Counted from the stretch's first letter, positions 52,074 to 61,622 are shown. The stretch is DNA of 64,000 nucleotides from CAWIHK01 sp963835935 (GCA_963835935.1 CAWIHK010000001.1:992001-1056000), one strand, 5' to 3'. The notes: a model not told the origin generated them from the sequence alone. Numbers and translations are program-made.

Positions 52074-53168
52074 TCACGCCGCCTGTGTTTCCTCGTAAAT
52101 ACGAATGATATCGTACAGCGTCGTCCGTTGTGCGGGAACGAATCCGGCTTCGCGTATAATTGCAATGCACTCTTCTGTATCAGTTTTGTTTACAAAATTA
52201 GCTGCTGCGTGAACGTTTTCTTCCTGCAGTGTTCCGCCGAAATCGTCGGCTCCGAAATGCAATGCGATCTGGCCAATTTTCTTTCCCTCCGAAAACCATG
52301 AAGCTTGGATGTGAGGAAAATTGTCCAGATAGATTCGCGATAGAGCGATCATCTGCAAGTAGCGCGTCGGCGTTGCGAAGTGCGGAATAATTTTTTCAAG
52401 CGGTGTGTTGCCCGGTTTAAAACTCCATGGCACAAAAGCGGTAAAGCCGTGATACTCATCCTGAAGCTGTCTGATGGCTTCGAGGTGTTCAATAATATCT
52501 TCGTCTTGTTCAAGATGGCCGTACATCATAGTTGCCGTTGTTTTATATCCAAGTTTATGCGCTTCGCGCATCACGTTTAACCAATCGGCAGAAGTTCCTT
52601 TTTTGTGGCTGATTTTTTTCTTCACGCGGTCGGATAATATTTCCGCACCGCCGCCCGGAATGGAATTAAGCCCGGCCTCTTTGAGTTTGACGAGAACGTC
52701 ATGCACGCTCAATCCGGATATTTCCGACATACCAATGATCTCGGAAGTCGAAAAAAAGTGAGGATGGATTTCCGGGACTTCAGTGCGTGTCCGGCGAACA
52801 AGTTCAAAATAATATTCGACCGGAAGTGATGGATGAACTCCTCCTTGTAGTAAGACAGTCGTCACGCCGTGCGACGCAGATTCTTTGAATTTCTCTATCA
52901 TGTGATCCACTGAATATGTGTACTCACCTTCGTCGCCGGGATGACGATTGAAGGCGCAAAAAATACAATCGATGGTACAGACATTCGAATAGTTCGGATT
53001 TGTGTCTATAAGAAAAGTCACCTGAGATTCTGGATGTAATTTGAATCGAATTTCATTCGCCAGCGTGCCTAGGTCGAGTAATTCGGAATTCTGGAGAAGG
53101 TACAATCCTTCTTCGGAATTAATCCGCTCGCCCATTCGGATCTTTTCATAAATGTTGCTTGATTGCAT
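52074..53168 (-). CDS. mqnC: Cyclic dehypoxanthinyl futalosine synthase
   Basis: The 364-aa radical SAM enzyme closes the carbocycle of de-hypoxanthine futalosine. The CxxxCxxC cluster motif is in SNVCTIDCIFCAFNRHPG (about residue 63), followed by LLQGGVHPSLPVEYYFEL, LNSIPGGGAEILSDRV, TTATMMYGHLEQDEDIIEHL, and AFVPWSFKPGNTPLEK, all typical of MqnC. It starts five bases after the stop of the small antitoxin-like gene, so translation is probably coupled. Related to the MqnE half of the preceding fusion protein. Confidence 0.95.
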   Translation of the reverse strand: MQSSNIYEKIRMGERINSEEGLYLLQNSELLDLGTLANEIRFKLHPESQVTFLIDTNPNYSNVCTIDCIFCAFNRHPGDEGEYTYSVDHMIEKFKESASHGVTTVLLQGGVHPSLPVEYYFELVRRTRTEVPEIHPHFFSTSEIIGMSEISGLSVHDVLVKLKEAGLNSIPGGGAEILSDRVKKKISHKKGTSADWLNVMREAHKLGYKTTATMMYGHLEQDEDIIEHLEAIRQLQDEYHGFTAFVPWSFKPGNTPLEKIIPHFATPTRYLQMIALSRIYLDNFPHIQASWFSEGKKIGQIALHFGADDFGGTLQEENVHAAANFVNKTDTEECIAIIREAGFVPAQRTTLYDIIRIYEETQAA

Positions 53169-53172
53169 AAAA

Positions 53173-53433
53173 TTATTTATAACTTTCTTTTCTGTGTCTA
53201 ATTTTCGCCATATTTTTTCTTAATTCCTCTATCGTGAGATATTTTCCCTTTTGAATCTCAGATCTGGATTTCTCGTAACTTTTATCAAATGCTTTAATAT
53301 CCTCAAGTTCCTCATGAGCTTCTATCAATTCTCTATAGGCTTTAATGTCCAATACAAAGCCTACTCGTTTTCCATTATTGTCGACTACGAATTGAGTATG
53401 ATAGGCTGGTGATAACTCACGAACTCGTCCCAT
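53173..53433 (-). CDS. Phd/RelB-type antitoxin-like protein within the menaquinone operon
   Basis: The 86-aa protein has an antitoxin-like N-terminal half (FVVDNNGKRVGFVLDIKAYR ... LIEAHEELEDIKAFDK), as in solitary Phd/YefM-type proteins, and a charged helical C-terminal half ending in a basic patch (MAKIRHRKESYK). ATG 53433 has AAAGGA eight bases upstream; this ribosome site and the start lie inside the last codons of the mqnEA gene, an overlap of 17 bases. Its stop is four bases before mqnC. No toxin gene is adjacent. It may be a DNA-binding regulator of its own operon, but that is inference. Confidence 0.7.
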   Translation of the reverse strand: MGRVRELSPAYHTQFVVDNNGKRVGFVLDIKAYRELIEAHEELEDIKAFDKSYEKSRSEIQKGKYLTIEELRKNMAKIRHRKESYK

Positions 53434-55315
53434 AATTAGTTTCCTTTGATTGTAGATCAAATATTTCTAAATCGATTACCATTTTTTCAAAGATCGCTAT
53501 TGCTTCACGTTCGCGCTCGCCGAGACGGTATGTAAAACCTGAAAGGTAATCGAGAGTTTCTTCATCGGTTAAACCCAATCTTCGCGCGTGTCGTTCGCCG
53601 GTTGTTATAAAATTTGATTCCGATTTTTCGAGCGACTCTTTAAATATCTCTCGCAACTCTCGTTTGTTTTCTTCCGGCAAATTCTTGTTTGTTGCCAATA
53701 CTGCAAAGACAAACGGAAGTTTCTGCCATTCGTACCACTCTGATGCAAGGTCGAACACCAACTCAAATCCATCCAACCCGAATTTATTTCGCTTCAAGGC
53801 TTCATCGCCGATGAGTAGTATGGCGTCATACCGGGCGTAATCGTTGATGCCGCTGGGCATGTGTTCGAGTTGCGCCTGAATGTTATATTTTTTTTGAAGG
53901 AGGACACGCAGCAATTGTACGGATGTCGCTGTGTCATCTGTGATGCCGATTTTCTTACCCTCTAAACCGCGCCATCCTTCTTTGGAAAAAAGCATGACGC
54001 TTTTCACCTGATCGCGGGTTGCGATGCACATGTCGAGTAATTCCGTTTGATCTTTCTGACGGAAGTAGTCCATCAGCGAGAACAAACCTGTGTCGAGCAT
54101 ACCCTGTGAATTCAATACGCCCATTCTCCGGGGAACGACAGGAAGCAATCGAAATTGCCGCTTTTCAAGATTCTCATAAAAAGGGACAGAATTCAAATAC
54201 GGGATTTTCCCAATCACGTTAGTGGAATGAATTGCAAGTGGATTGTAAAAAGCATCGCGTTCGACCGGAATTTTCCCTGCATCTTTGATAATCTTTATTA
54301 TTTTCTCTTTTGCCAATTTCATCGGACTAACCGCGCCGGCGTCGTGTGCAATTTTTTCTCCGCCGACAGTTCCATCCATATCATCCGCACCGAAGTTCAA
54401 AGCAACAGATGCGACTTCCTCTGTAAGCATTACCCAATATGCTTTGATGTGCGGAAAATTATCAAGCATCAATCTGGATATTGCAATAGTTTTCAGATCG
54501 TCAATTGCCGATGTAAATTGATTCTTCGGTTTGATGCCGGTGTCGCCGGGGTGAAACGCGAGAGGAACAAAACTTAGAAATCCACCGGTCTCGTCCTGCA
54601 CCTCGCGTAGTTTTATCATGTGATCTATGCGTTCTTCAAATGTTTCGATGTGCCCGTAGAGCATGGTGCTGTTTGTCGGGATTCCCATTCGGTGGGCGGT
54701 CTTGTGTACGTCAAACCAGCCTTTGGCGCCGATCTTTTGATTGAACAATAATTTGCGGATTCTTTCAGAAAAAATTTCTGCTCCGCCTCCGGGCATTGTT
54801 CGAAGTCCGGCCTTTTTCAACTGGCGCAGCACTTCTTCGATTGGTATTTTGAATTTTTTATGGAAGAAATCGATTTCAATTGCAGTGAAGGCTTTAATAT
54901 CGGCGTCCGGGAATTTTGTGTGAAGAGATTGTACGATGTCCAGAAATCGTTTCCACGGCCAATCCGGCGGCATCCCGCCTGTGATGTGGATTTCTTTGAT
55001 GTCGGGAGATATCTTGGAAAGAATTTCTTCGGTCGTCATCTCGTAGGCATCAGCATCTATTTTCTTTGCGGCAAAATCACAGAACTTACAAGAGAGCACA
55101 CAGATATTTGTATGTTCAATTTTTTGATTTAAAACGAAATAAACGGCGTCGCCGCTTCTATTCTGCTGGACGGCGTGTGCCATTTTACCGAGAGCCAATA
55201 AATCCTTGGTTGCGTACAACGCCAGTCCGTCGCTTTTTTTAAGGCGCTTGCCGCTCCGGACTTTATCCCAAATTGGAATCAGGTTTTTATCTCTAAAAAA
55301 AATTGTTGTGTTCAT
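53417..55315 (-). CDS. mqnEA: Fused aminofutalosine synthase (MqnE) and chorismate dehydratase (MqnA)
   Basis: The 632-aa protein carries two consecutive enzymes of the futalosine pathway in one chain. Residues 1 to about 360 are the radical SAM enzyme MqnE: CVLSCKFCDF (CxxxCxxC near residue 72), EIHITGGMPPDWPW, AFTAIEIDFFHK, LRTMPGGGAEIFSERI and NSTMLYGHIETFEERIDH. From about 366 comes MqnA: VIGKIPYLNSVPFYENLEKR, LDTGLFSLMDYF, KKIGITDDTATSVQLL and YDAILLIGDEAL. MqnA makes 3-enolpyruvyl benzoate from chorismate, and MqnE uses it with S-adenosylmethionine. The reaction order is the reverse of the domain order. No stop or frameshift at the junction. ATG 55315 is chosen; a TTG lies four codons earlier. 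Confidence 0.93.
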   Translation of the reverse strand: MNTTIFFRDKNLIPIWDKVRSGKRLKKSDGLALYATKDLLALGKMAHAVQQNRSGDAVYFVLNQKIEHTNICVLSCKFCDFAAKKIDADAYEMTTEEILSKISPDIKEIHITGGMPPDWPWKRFLDIVQSLHTKFPDADIKAFTAIEIDFFHKKFKIPIEEVLRQLKKAGLRTMPGGGAEIFSERIRKLLFNQKIGAKGWFDVHKTAHRMGIPTNSTMLYGHIETFEERIDHMIKLREVQDETGGFLSFVPLAFHPGDTGIKPKNQFTSAIDDLKTIAISRLMLDNFPHIKAYWVMLTEEVASVALNFGADDMDGTVGGEKIAHDAGAVSPMKLAKEKIIKIIKDAGKIPVERDAFYNPLAIHSTNVIGKIPYLNSVPFYENLEKRQFRLLPVVPRRMGVLNSQGMLDTGLFSLMDYFRQKDQTELLDMCIATRDQVKSVMLFSKEGWRGLEGKKIGITDDTATSVQLLRVLLQKKYNIQAQLEHMPSGINDYARYDAILLIGDEALKRNKFGLDGFELVFDLASEWYEWQKLPFVFAVLATNKNLPEENKRELREIFKESLEKSESNFITTGERHARRLGLTDEETLDYLSGFTYRLGEREREAIAIFEKMVIDLEIFDLQSKETNYGTSS

Positions 55316-55353
55316 ATTTGCTTTCAAATCCCATGCTAAGTTTTATGGAATGA

Positions 55354-55390
55354 GATTCTCAACCTCGATCTTGATCTTGGTCTTGATCTT
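55354..55390. repeat. Hexanucleotide tract between ubiD and mqnEA
   Basis: On the minus strand: AAGATC, AAGACC, AAGATC, AAGATC, GAGGTT, GAGAAT in register. It fills most of the gap between the UbiD-like gene and the mqnEA start, with the purine strand as the sense strand. Confidence 0.75.
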
Positions 55391-55400
55391 CATTCTTATC

Positions 55401-57191
55401 CTATTGTTTCCCTTCCCCCATCAATTCATTCCATCGATCATCGACTCGTCTCACAATTTCAGGGAGCATGGTTAGTGGTTTTGGATATCCTTTTTTCCAT
55501 GTCGCGTCGATTCCAAGTATACCTTCATGAACCGGATCGATTCCAACTAATTTAGAATTTGTAAAGACGACATCGCGCGCAGCATCGAAGCGGGTAAAAA
55601 TTCCCCAGATTAAATCTGTTTGTGAATTTATATTTACATCGTCGCTTACTGCTGCAACAATTTTCAATCCTAGAAGGTTTCTATTACGAACAAGTTTTTC
55701 TATCACTTTTCTTCCATCTTTTATAACTTTGACCACCAGCATTGTATCTTCCAATATCACAGCATCGGAAATTCTTCGGTCGCCAACTTTTATTTCATCG
55801 GCTTTTATTTGTCTTTTTTTGGTTTGATAGCTTTCGGATTTATCACGACGCTTTGGTGTCGCGTCAATGATCATTTTACTTCCAAGATTCATCGTGTAGC
55901 TTGTGAAATCAAGCGTGTCGAGCGGGACTTTTGGGATCATCAAAAAATCGAATTTCGGATCGAAGTTCTCACGAATTGCTTTTAACACGGATGTGAAATC
56001 ACGCGGATTCGTATGTTCGTTGACTACGATCGCCACCTTTGTCAGTGCTAATTGTTGCATGCCCATCAAACCGAGTGCTGTTTTCATAGCCTCTTTTTGA
56101 TAGCGTTGTTCTACTGAGATGACGAGAAGATTATGGAAACCGGCTTCATAATATGCCCATAGCGAATTCAGTTCGGTATGTAAAAGTTTTGCAAGCGGCG
56201 CCAGCATTTGTTGCGTGGCATCGCCGAGAAATTTATCTTCCATCGGCGGACGCCCGACAACCGTTGCCGGATAAACAGGATTGCGCCGGTGTGTAATTGA
56301 GGTAACATGAAAGACAGGGAACTCAGCCGCAGTGGAGTAATGTCCGAAGTGATCGCCGAACGGGCCTTCGAGTTTTCTCTCGCGCGGCATTACAATTCCT
56401 TCGAGAATAAATTCGGCTTCAGCGGGAATCTCCATGTTGATCGTTCGTGCATGAGCCATCCGGGTTCGGGCATTTCTCAAAAAACCTGCAAACATGATTT
56501 CATCCATGCCTTCCGGAAGAGCCGCAACCGTTGCCAGTAATGTTGCCGGGTCGGTCCCGATTGCCACTGCCATCTCTAGCGGTTTGTTCAATTTTTCATT
56601 TTGATAAAAATGAAAACCGCCGCCTTTTTGGATTTGCCAGTGAATGCCGGTGGAGGAATTGTTGAACACTTGCATTCGGTACATTCCCACATTTCTCTTC
56701 CCGGTCAATGGGTCTTTGGTGATTACTTGCGGCAGCGTTATAAATTTGCCGCCATCATCCGGCCAGCAATGTAACACTGGAAGTGTTTGCAGATTAGGGA
56801 AATCGTGAATCTCCTGTGAAGCAGCTTCGCGCACGAATTTCGGACGGAGATTTAAAAATCTTCCGGCAAAAGATTTAAATTGAAAAATTGTTTTCAGGTT
56901 TGGCGGCATCATTCGATCGAAGAATGTTACCAGTTTTTCTCCCAATTCTTCCGGATGAACGCCTAGAGCAAGTTCGATTCGTTTTTCGCTGGAAAGAATA
57001 TTCATCACGGCCGGATAGGGTGATCCTTTTACTTTTTCAAAAAAAAGCGCCGGGCCATTTTCGCGGAGTGATCTTTGAGAGATCTCAGTCATCTCAAGAT
57101 AAGGATCGACTTCCAGCGCGATGCGTTTCAATTGGCCTTGAGACTCCAAATATGCGAGGAATTCTTGCAGTGTGTGAAATGATGAAGGCAT
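55401..57191 (-). CDS. UbiD family decarboxylase (menaquinone type)
   Basis: The 596-aa protein is a prenylated-FMN-dependent decarboxylase. Family features: ENGPALFFEKVKG, LPVLHCWPDDGGKFITLPQV, NVGMYRMQVFNNSSTGIHWQ, PLEMAVAIGTDPATLLA, the catalytic region AEFILEGIVMPRERKLEGPF followed by GDHFGHYS, and YPATVVGRPPMEDKFLG. With the adjacent UbiX and UbiA relatives and the futalosine genes it most likely removes the carboxyl group of prenylated 1,4-dihydroxy-6-naphthoate. It starts three bases after the UbiX stop. Confidence 0.93.
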   Translation of the reverse strand: MPSSFHTLQEFLAYLESQGQLKRIALEVDPYLEMTEISQRSLRENGPALFFEKVKGSPYPAVMNILSSEKRIELALGVHPEELGEKLVTFFDRMMPPNLKTIFQFKSFAGRFLNLRPKFVREAASQEIHDFPNLQTLPVLHCWPDDGGKFITLPQVITKDPLTGKRNVGMYRMQVFNNSSTGIHWQIQKGGGFHFYQNEKLNKPLEMAVAIGTDPATLLATVAALPEGMDEIMFAGFLRNARTRMAHARTINMEIPAEAEFILEGIVMPRERKLEGPFGDHFGHYSTAAEFPVFHVTSITHRRNPVYPATVVGRPPMEDKFLGDATQQMLAPLAKLLHTELNSLWAYYEAGFHNLLVISVEQRYQKEAMKTALGLMGMQQLALTKVAIVVNEHTNPRDFTSVLKAIRENFDPKFDFLMIPKVPLDTLDFTSYTMNLGSKMIIDATPKRRDKSESYQTKKRQIKADEIKVGDRRISDAVILEDTMLVVKVIKDGRKVIEKLVRNRNLLGLKIVAAVSDDVNINSQTDLIWGIFTRFDAARDVVFTNSKLVGIDPVHEGILGIDATWKKGYPKPLTMLPEIVRRVDDRWNELMGEGKQ

Positions 57192-57194
57192 CGG

Positions 57195-57746
57195 TTATTC
57201 CAATTCTTCGGATCGCCATCCGTCTGGAGATTTCACTCCAATGTGCTGGAGTACTTTATTTACAAATCCCTGTATATATTCATCGACAGTTTTTGGAACA
57301 TGATATAGTGGCGGAGAGATCGGCATCACAATAATTCCAGAACGCGAGAGCGCTGCAAGTTGTTCAAGTGTGTTCGTTGCCAGCGGTGTTTCGCGGACAC
57401 AGAGAATCAGTTTGAAATGTTCCTTCAAGGCAACTTGCGCTGCACGAGTTAGAAGAGTGTCGCCGATGCCTGAAGCAATTTTTCCGATTGTCGATGTTGA
57501 AGCAGGAATAATCACCATCGCGTCGATGATATTCGTACCTGAAGCGATCGGGGCTGTTAAATCGTCGTTCGAAAAAATACGTTTCACATACGGAGCTAAA
57601 TCTTTTTCAGTCATCCCTGTTTCATCTTTTAGAACAGTTTCCCCCCATTTACTCATCACAAGAAATTTGTCACCGGGGCAATGTTTCAGAAAATCGATTG
57701 CATACACGGCTCCGGATGATCCCGTTATCCCGATAATTATTTTCAT
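57195..57746 (-). CDS. UbiX family flavin prenyltransferase
   Basis: The 183-aa flavoprotein attaches dimethylallyl to FMN to make the prenyl-FMN cofactor needed by UbiD enzymes. Motifs: IGITGSSGAVYAIDFLKHC (phosphate-binding start), APIASGTNIIDAMVIIPAST, STIGKIASGIGDTLLTRAAQ and the late LCVRETPLATNTLEQLAALS. It overlaps the UbiA gene by four bases (ATGA) and precedes the UbiD gene by three bases, so the three are translated from one message. Confidence 0.95.
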   Translation of the reverse strand: MKIIIGITGSSGAVYAIDFLKHCPGDKFLVMSKWGETVLKDETGMTEKDLAPYVKRIFSNDDLTAPIASGTNIIDAMVIIPASTSTIGKIASGIGDTLLTRAAQVALKEHFKLILCVRETPLATNTLEQLAALSRSGIIVMPISPPLYHVPKTVDEYIQGFVNKVLQHIGVKSPDGWRSEELE

Positions 57747-58633
57747 GAACGCGAAACCCCGACGATAATCATTAACAAAACACAGAATCCGGTAATTGCA
57801 TTGATTTTAAAAAAGGCCAACTCGACGTCATCTGCTTTCTTTTGTTCGAGATATAAAAGATATCCGGTAAGTACGAGAACCGGAAGAGCCAACAGAGACG
57901 CGAGAGAAAAATAAAAAAGAATAATAAGAATGATAAACGCGATTATATGGAAGAGCGCGGAATATTGGAGCGCTTTGGCTTTACCGAATCTTGACGGAAA
58001 CGAATAAAGATTTTCTTTCTTATCAAATTCTTCATCAAGCGTTGAATAAATAATGTCAAATCCGGCTCCCCAGAACATTGTGAAAAGGGACAGAAGAATT
58101 CCGGGAAGTGGATTGTTGATTGAACCCTCCATCGCAAACCAACCGCCAAGCGGCGCCATCGCTATTCCAATGCCGACTCCAAAATGGGCCAACGGAGTAT
58201 ATCTTTTCATGGTTGGATAAATAATAAAAATTATCAGTGGAATCGGTGAAAGCATAAAACAGAAATTAGAAATGATATAAGCGGATCCAAAATAGAGCGT
58301 GAGGCCCGTAGCCAACACACCCAGAGCTTCGTTCATTGTTATTTTCCCAGTTGGCAGATGGCGGGATGCAGTTCGTGGATTCCGCGCGTCAATTTGTCTG
58401 TCGATAATCCGATTCAACGCAAATGCCGCAGTGCGAGCGCCGGCCGCTGCTGTAAGAACTAAAACAAGTAATTTCCAGGAAGGAAAAGACCGCGCAGATA
58501 GAAACACTCCGCCATATATCAGCGGAAGGGTGAACAAAGTGTGTTCTATTTTTATAAAATTAAAATATTTTTTCAACAGAAAATGCCTTCTCGATTTCGA
58601 AAAATCCGCATAAATATACTTGAATTTATTCAT
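57743..58633 (-). CDS. UbiA family prenyltransferase
   Basis: The 296-aa membrane enzyme transfers a polyprenyl chain to the naphthoate ring. Both Asp-rich motifs are present: ALNRIIDRQIDARNPRT (first) and DIIYSTLDEEFDKKEN (second), among about eight or nine transmembrane helices (LFTLPLIYGGVFLSA, PLGGWFAMEGSI, ALFHIIAFIILIILFYF). The start at 58633 gives a typical length; the frame extends to a TTG at 58669. First gene of the leftward UbiA-UbiX-UbiD-mqnEA group and divergent from the parvulin operon. Confidence 0.92.
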   Translation of the reverse strand: MNKFKYIYADFSKSRRHFLLKKYFNFIKIEHTLFTLPLIYGGVFLSARSFPSWKLLVLVLTAAAGARTAAFALNRIIDRQIDARNPRTASRHLPTGKITMNEALGVLATGLTLYFGSAYIISNFCFMLSPIPLIIFIIYPTMKRYTPLAHFGVGIGIAMAPLGGWFAMEGSINNPLPGILLSLFTMFWGAGFDIIYSTLDEEFDKKENLYSFPSRFGKAKALQYSALFHIIAFIILIILFYFSLASLLALPVLVLTGYLLYLEQKKADDVELAFFKINAITGFCVLLMIIVGVSRS

Positions 58634-58764
58634 CAAAGCAAGAAACCTTTCGAATCTAATATGCGTCAATAACTTATGTAGATTCCTTGATTCTAAGGCT
58701 GTTTTTCAATACTTTATAAAACTAAATTAAATACATCGTAGAGCAATACAGGAGAACAATATTT

Positions 58765-60753
58765 ATGCGGATTCAACTTCTATCTTTTCAGCTTGCACTA
58801 GTTATTCTTCTTGTCGGCAATAATTCATTTTGTCAAAATGTTGCCGCTGGTTCAAAAGATGAGCTCCTTTTTTCTGTAGGAAATGAAAAAGTCACCGTCT
58901 CGGAATTTGAGCAATTGTATTCGCACAATCCTTCTATGCAAGACAAAAAGGATACAGCGAAATCTAGCTATGCTGATTTTCTTAAAATGATTATTGACTA
59001 CAAATTAAAATTACAGGAAGCTTATCGGAATAAACTCAATAAAGATAAAGAAATAATTTCGGAACTTAAAAGCTATCGCAAAAACATAGCTTCCATTTAT
59101 GTATTAAACAAAGAACTTGTTGATCCAGCGATAAAAAAACTTTATAAACATAAGAAGATGAATGTCAATGCCGCCCATATCTTGATTAATTTTGGGAAGG
59201 GAAACGACACATCGGTTGCATATGAAAAATCGATGGAGATCATTCAGCGGCTAAAAAAAGGAGAATCTTTTGATTCGCTTGCGATGAAGTATTCACAAGA
59301 TACAACAAATGCGAAAATTGGCGGCAAGATGAATGTATTTGTTTCAGGAACGATGTTTCCCGCATTTGAAGATGCATGTTACGATACACCAATCGGAAAA
59401 TTCACCGAAACCCCAGTGCATGGGAAAGCCGGCTACCACATCATTAAAATTTTAGGTACAACCATAGCTCCACCCCTCAGACACGTTGCACACATTTTGC
59501 TAACCTACACCGATGCCAAAGATTCATTAAAACAAAAAATGCTTGCTGATTCGCTCTATGATTGTTTAAAGAAAGGATCAGATTTTGGCGAGTTTGCACG
59601 AAAATTTTCTCAACATAAAATGTCGGCGAGATACGGTGGAGAGGTAGGTTTTGTTACGCATGGACAAGTTCCAATCGAAGTGGATTCTATCATTTTTTCT
59701 ATACCCTTGGGAACTGTTGCCCCTCCGGTCAAGACTCGCTTTGGATTTGATATCGTGAAAGTTATTGAAGAAAGACCTCTCGGTTCTTTTGAAGAAAATA
59801 GAGAGGAATTGAAGAGGATATACAAAGGGACTCGTTTCAATAAAGAGTACGCAGGATTTATTCAAAAATTAAAAGCATCGTACCATCCCATTGTCGATGC
59901 AAATTTCGAGAAATTAATTGCGGCCCCTACGGACTCTACTTTGACACCCGAAGAGATCAAGTGGGATTCTGTTTATTCTTCATCACGCCGAAAGAAAATA
60001 ATATTTTCTGTCGCAGATCGAAAGTATCCTCTCGATTCGCTGATCAATTTTTTGAAAACAAGCGATGAATTTCACGATCAAATGTTGACTAAAAAAAATC
60101 TTCGTAATGGTGAATATAGATTCCAGGAAACCGTTTTAATAGATTACTACACGCGCAATCTTGAAAAAGAAGATCCGGAATTCAACCGCATGATGCATGA
60201 TTATCTCGAAGGATTAATGATATTCAAATTAGAACGTGCTAATGTTTGGGAAAAAGTAAAGATAGACGATCAACAACTCCATAGCTACTATAACGATCAC
60301 CACTCCGAATTTCGCTGGAATGACAGGGTTGATTTCGGGGATATCTCGGTAGGCAAAGACAGCGTCGCACGGAAACTATACGATTCGCTGAAGGCCGGTG
60401 CAATCTTCGATTCGCTGGCATTCCACAATACACGAACACCGGGCATGAAAGAAAAATGTGGAAAGTGGGGTTTGATAGATTACAAGGAAAATGATTTGTC
60501 GAAAATAGCATCTGCAATGGCTATTGATTCAATCTGTCCTCCAATAAAAACAAAATATGGTTATTCTATAATCAAAGTTTTTAAGAAGGAAGCCTCTCGT
60601 GAAAAGACATACGAGGAGGCGCTCTCCGAGCTCTCAACAAGATATCAGGATGAGGTGACAACAAAAATTGGGAATGAATGGGTTGCCTCTCTCCGAAAGA
60701 AAACATCTCCTCAAATAAATGAGCAGGTATTTAAAACACATTTTGAAAAATGA
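58765..60753 (+). CDS. Periplasmic parvulin-type peptidyl-prolyl isomerase with several PpiC domains
   Basis: The 662-aa protein has a signal peptide (MRIQLLSFQLALVILLVGNN ... FCQ), a SurA-like N-terminal helical part (VTVSEFEQLYSHNP), two clear PpiC/parvulin domains (about 130-240, NAAHILINFGKGNDTS ... GKAGYHIIKILGT; about 240-340, HVAHILLTYTDAK ... GFDIVKVIEERP) and a third, weaker one near 530-630 (KYGYSIIKVFKK). Such proteins chaperone outer-membrane barrels. GGAG lies ten bases before the ATG. It overlaps the following gene by four bases (ATGA). Confidence 0.87.
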   Translation: MRIQLLSFQLALVILLVGNNSFCQNVAAGSKDELLFSVGNEKVTVSEFEQLYSHNPSMQDKKDTAKSSYADFLKMIIDYKLKLQEAYRNKLNKDKEIISELKSYRKNIASIYVLNKELVDPAIKKLYKHKKMNVNAAHILINFGKGNDTSVAYEKSMEIIQRLKKGESFDSLAMKYSQDTTNAKIGGKMNVFVSGTMFPAFEDACYDTPIGKFTETPVHGKAGYHIIKILGTTIAPPLRHVAHILLTYTDAKDSLKQKMLADSLYDCLKKGSDFGEFARKFSQHKMSARYGGEVGFVTHGQVPIEVDSIIFSIPLGTVAPPVKTRFGFDIVKVIEERPLGSFEENREELKRIYKGTRFNKEYAGFIQKLKASYHPIVDANFEKLIAAPTDSTLTPEEIKWDSVYSSSRRKKIIFSVADRKYPLDSLINFLKTSDEFHDQMLTKKNLRNGEYRFQETVLIDYYTRNLEKEDPEFNRMMHDYLEGLMIFKLERANVWEKVKIDDQQLHSYYNDHHSEFRWNDRVDFGDISVGKDSVARKLYDSLKAGAIFDSLAFHNTRTPGMKEKCGKWGLIDYKENDLSKIASAMAIDSICPPIKTKYGYSIIKVFKKEASREKTYEEALSELSTRYQDEVTTKIGNEWVASLRKKTSPQINEQVFKTHFEK

Positions 60754-61622
60754 AAGACGAAGCTATGAAACAGCTTGTCAGTCAATTGGTGATGGGTTCG
60801 ATATTATTGTCCTTTTTGGGGTGCGGGGGTGGTGAACCCAAGAGTGAAATCGTTGCCAAGGTAAATGGTTCGACTTTAACTTCTGAAATGTTGCGGGCAA
60901 AAATTGATACCTCGATCGCAGTAGAACCGCAAGCCCGGGAACTCGTTTCAAATTGGGTTAATAACGAACTATTATACCAGGAGGCAGTACGACGCGGCTA
61001 TGAGAAAGCCCCCGAAGTAATACAAATTGTTGAGGACGTAAAGCACAAGATGACGATAAATATTTATATCGAGAAGGAAATTTTTCATAAAGTGTTAGAA
61101 GGGGTGACTCCTTCCGATGAACAGTCATACTACGATGCCCATAAAAAAGAATTCACCCTGATGGAAGATATGGTTCATCTCAGTTATTGTGCGTTTGAAA
61201 CACGGGAAAAAGCGAGTGGTTTTCGTAATACAGTGATGAGAGGCACGGCCTGGCCCGAGGCAGTCCATCAGTTAACCAGTTCTGCAGACCCAAAAGGCGT
61301 TCTCGAAATAGCCGAGTCGCAGTTTTATCATCAATCAGTCCTCGCGCCAGCCGAATTGTGGAAGGTGTTGCAGATGATGAGCCCTCAAGAGGTTTCTTTT
61401 CCAGTGAAAACTCAAGTGGGATTTTATGTGTTGTATCTGCTTGGTAAACAAACAAAAGGTGAAATAGCTGATATCAACAGTGTGAGGCTGGAAGTACGCC
61501 AGCGATTGGCGATGGAACGAAGGCAACAGGGAATTGATTCGTTGCTCGCGTCGTTGAGAAAAAACAACGATGTACAAATCAATCTTTCTGCTGCCCAATC
61601 TTTTCAAACACAGGTGAAATGA
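60750..61622 (+). CDS. SurA/PpiC-related lipoprotein
   Basis: The 290-aa protein has a lipoprotein signal ending in SFLGC (lipidated Cys near residue 25) and then a SurA-N-like start (IVAKVNGSTLTSEMLRAKID) with a degenerate PpiC-like domain (YYDAHKKEFTLMEDMVHLSY; VKTQVGFYVLYLLGKQ). Residues needed for isomerase activity look incomplete, so a pure chaperone role is plausible. Both ends overlap neighbours by ATGA. A second ATG at 60765 is an alternative start. Confidence 0.78.
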   Translation: MKDEAMKQLVSQLVMGSILLSFLGCGGGEPKSEIVAKVNGSTLTSEMLRAKIDTSIAVEPQARELVSNWVNNELLYQEAVRRGYEKAPEVIQIVEDVKHKMTINIYIEKEIFHKVLEGVTPSDEQSYYDAHKKEFTLMEDMVHLSYCAFETREKASGFRNTVMRGTAWPEAVHQLTSSADPKGVLEIAESQFYHQSVLAPAELWKVLQMMSPQEVSFPVKTQVGFYVLYLLGKQTKGEIADINSVRLEVRQRLAMERRQQGIDSLLASLRKNNDVQINLSAAQSFQTQVK

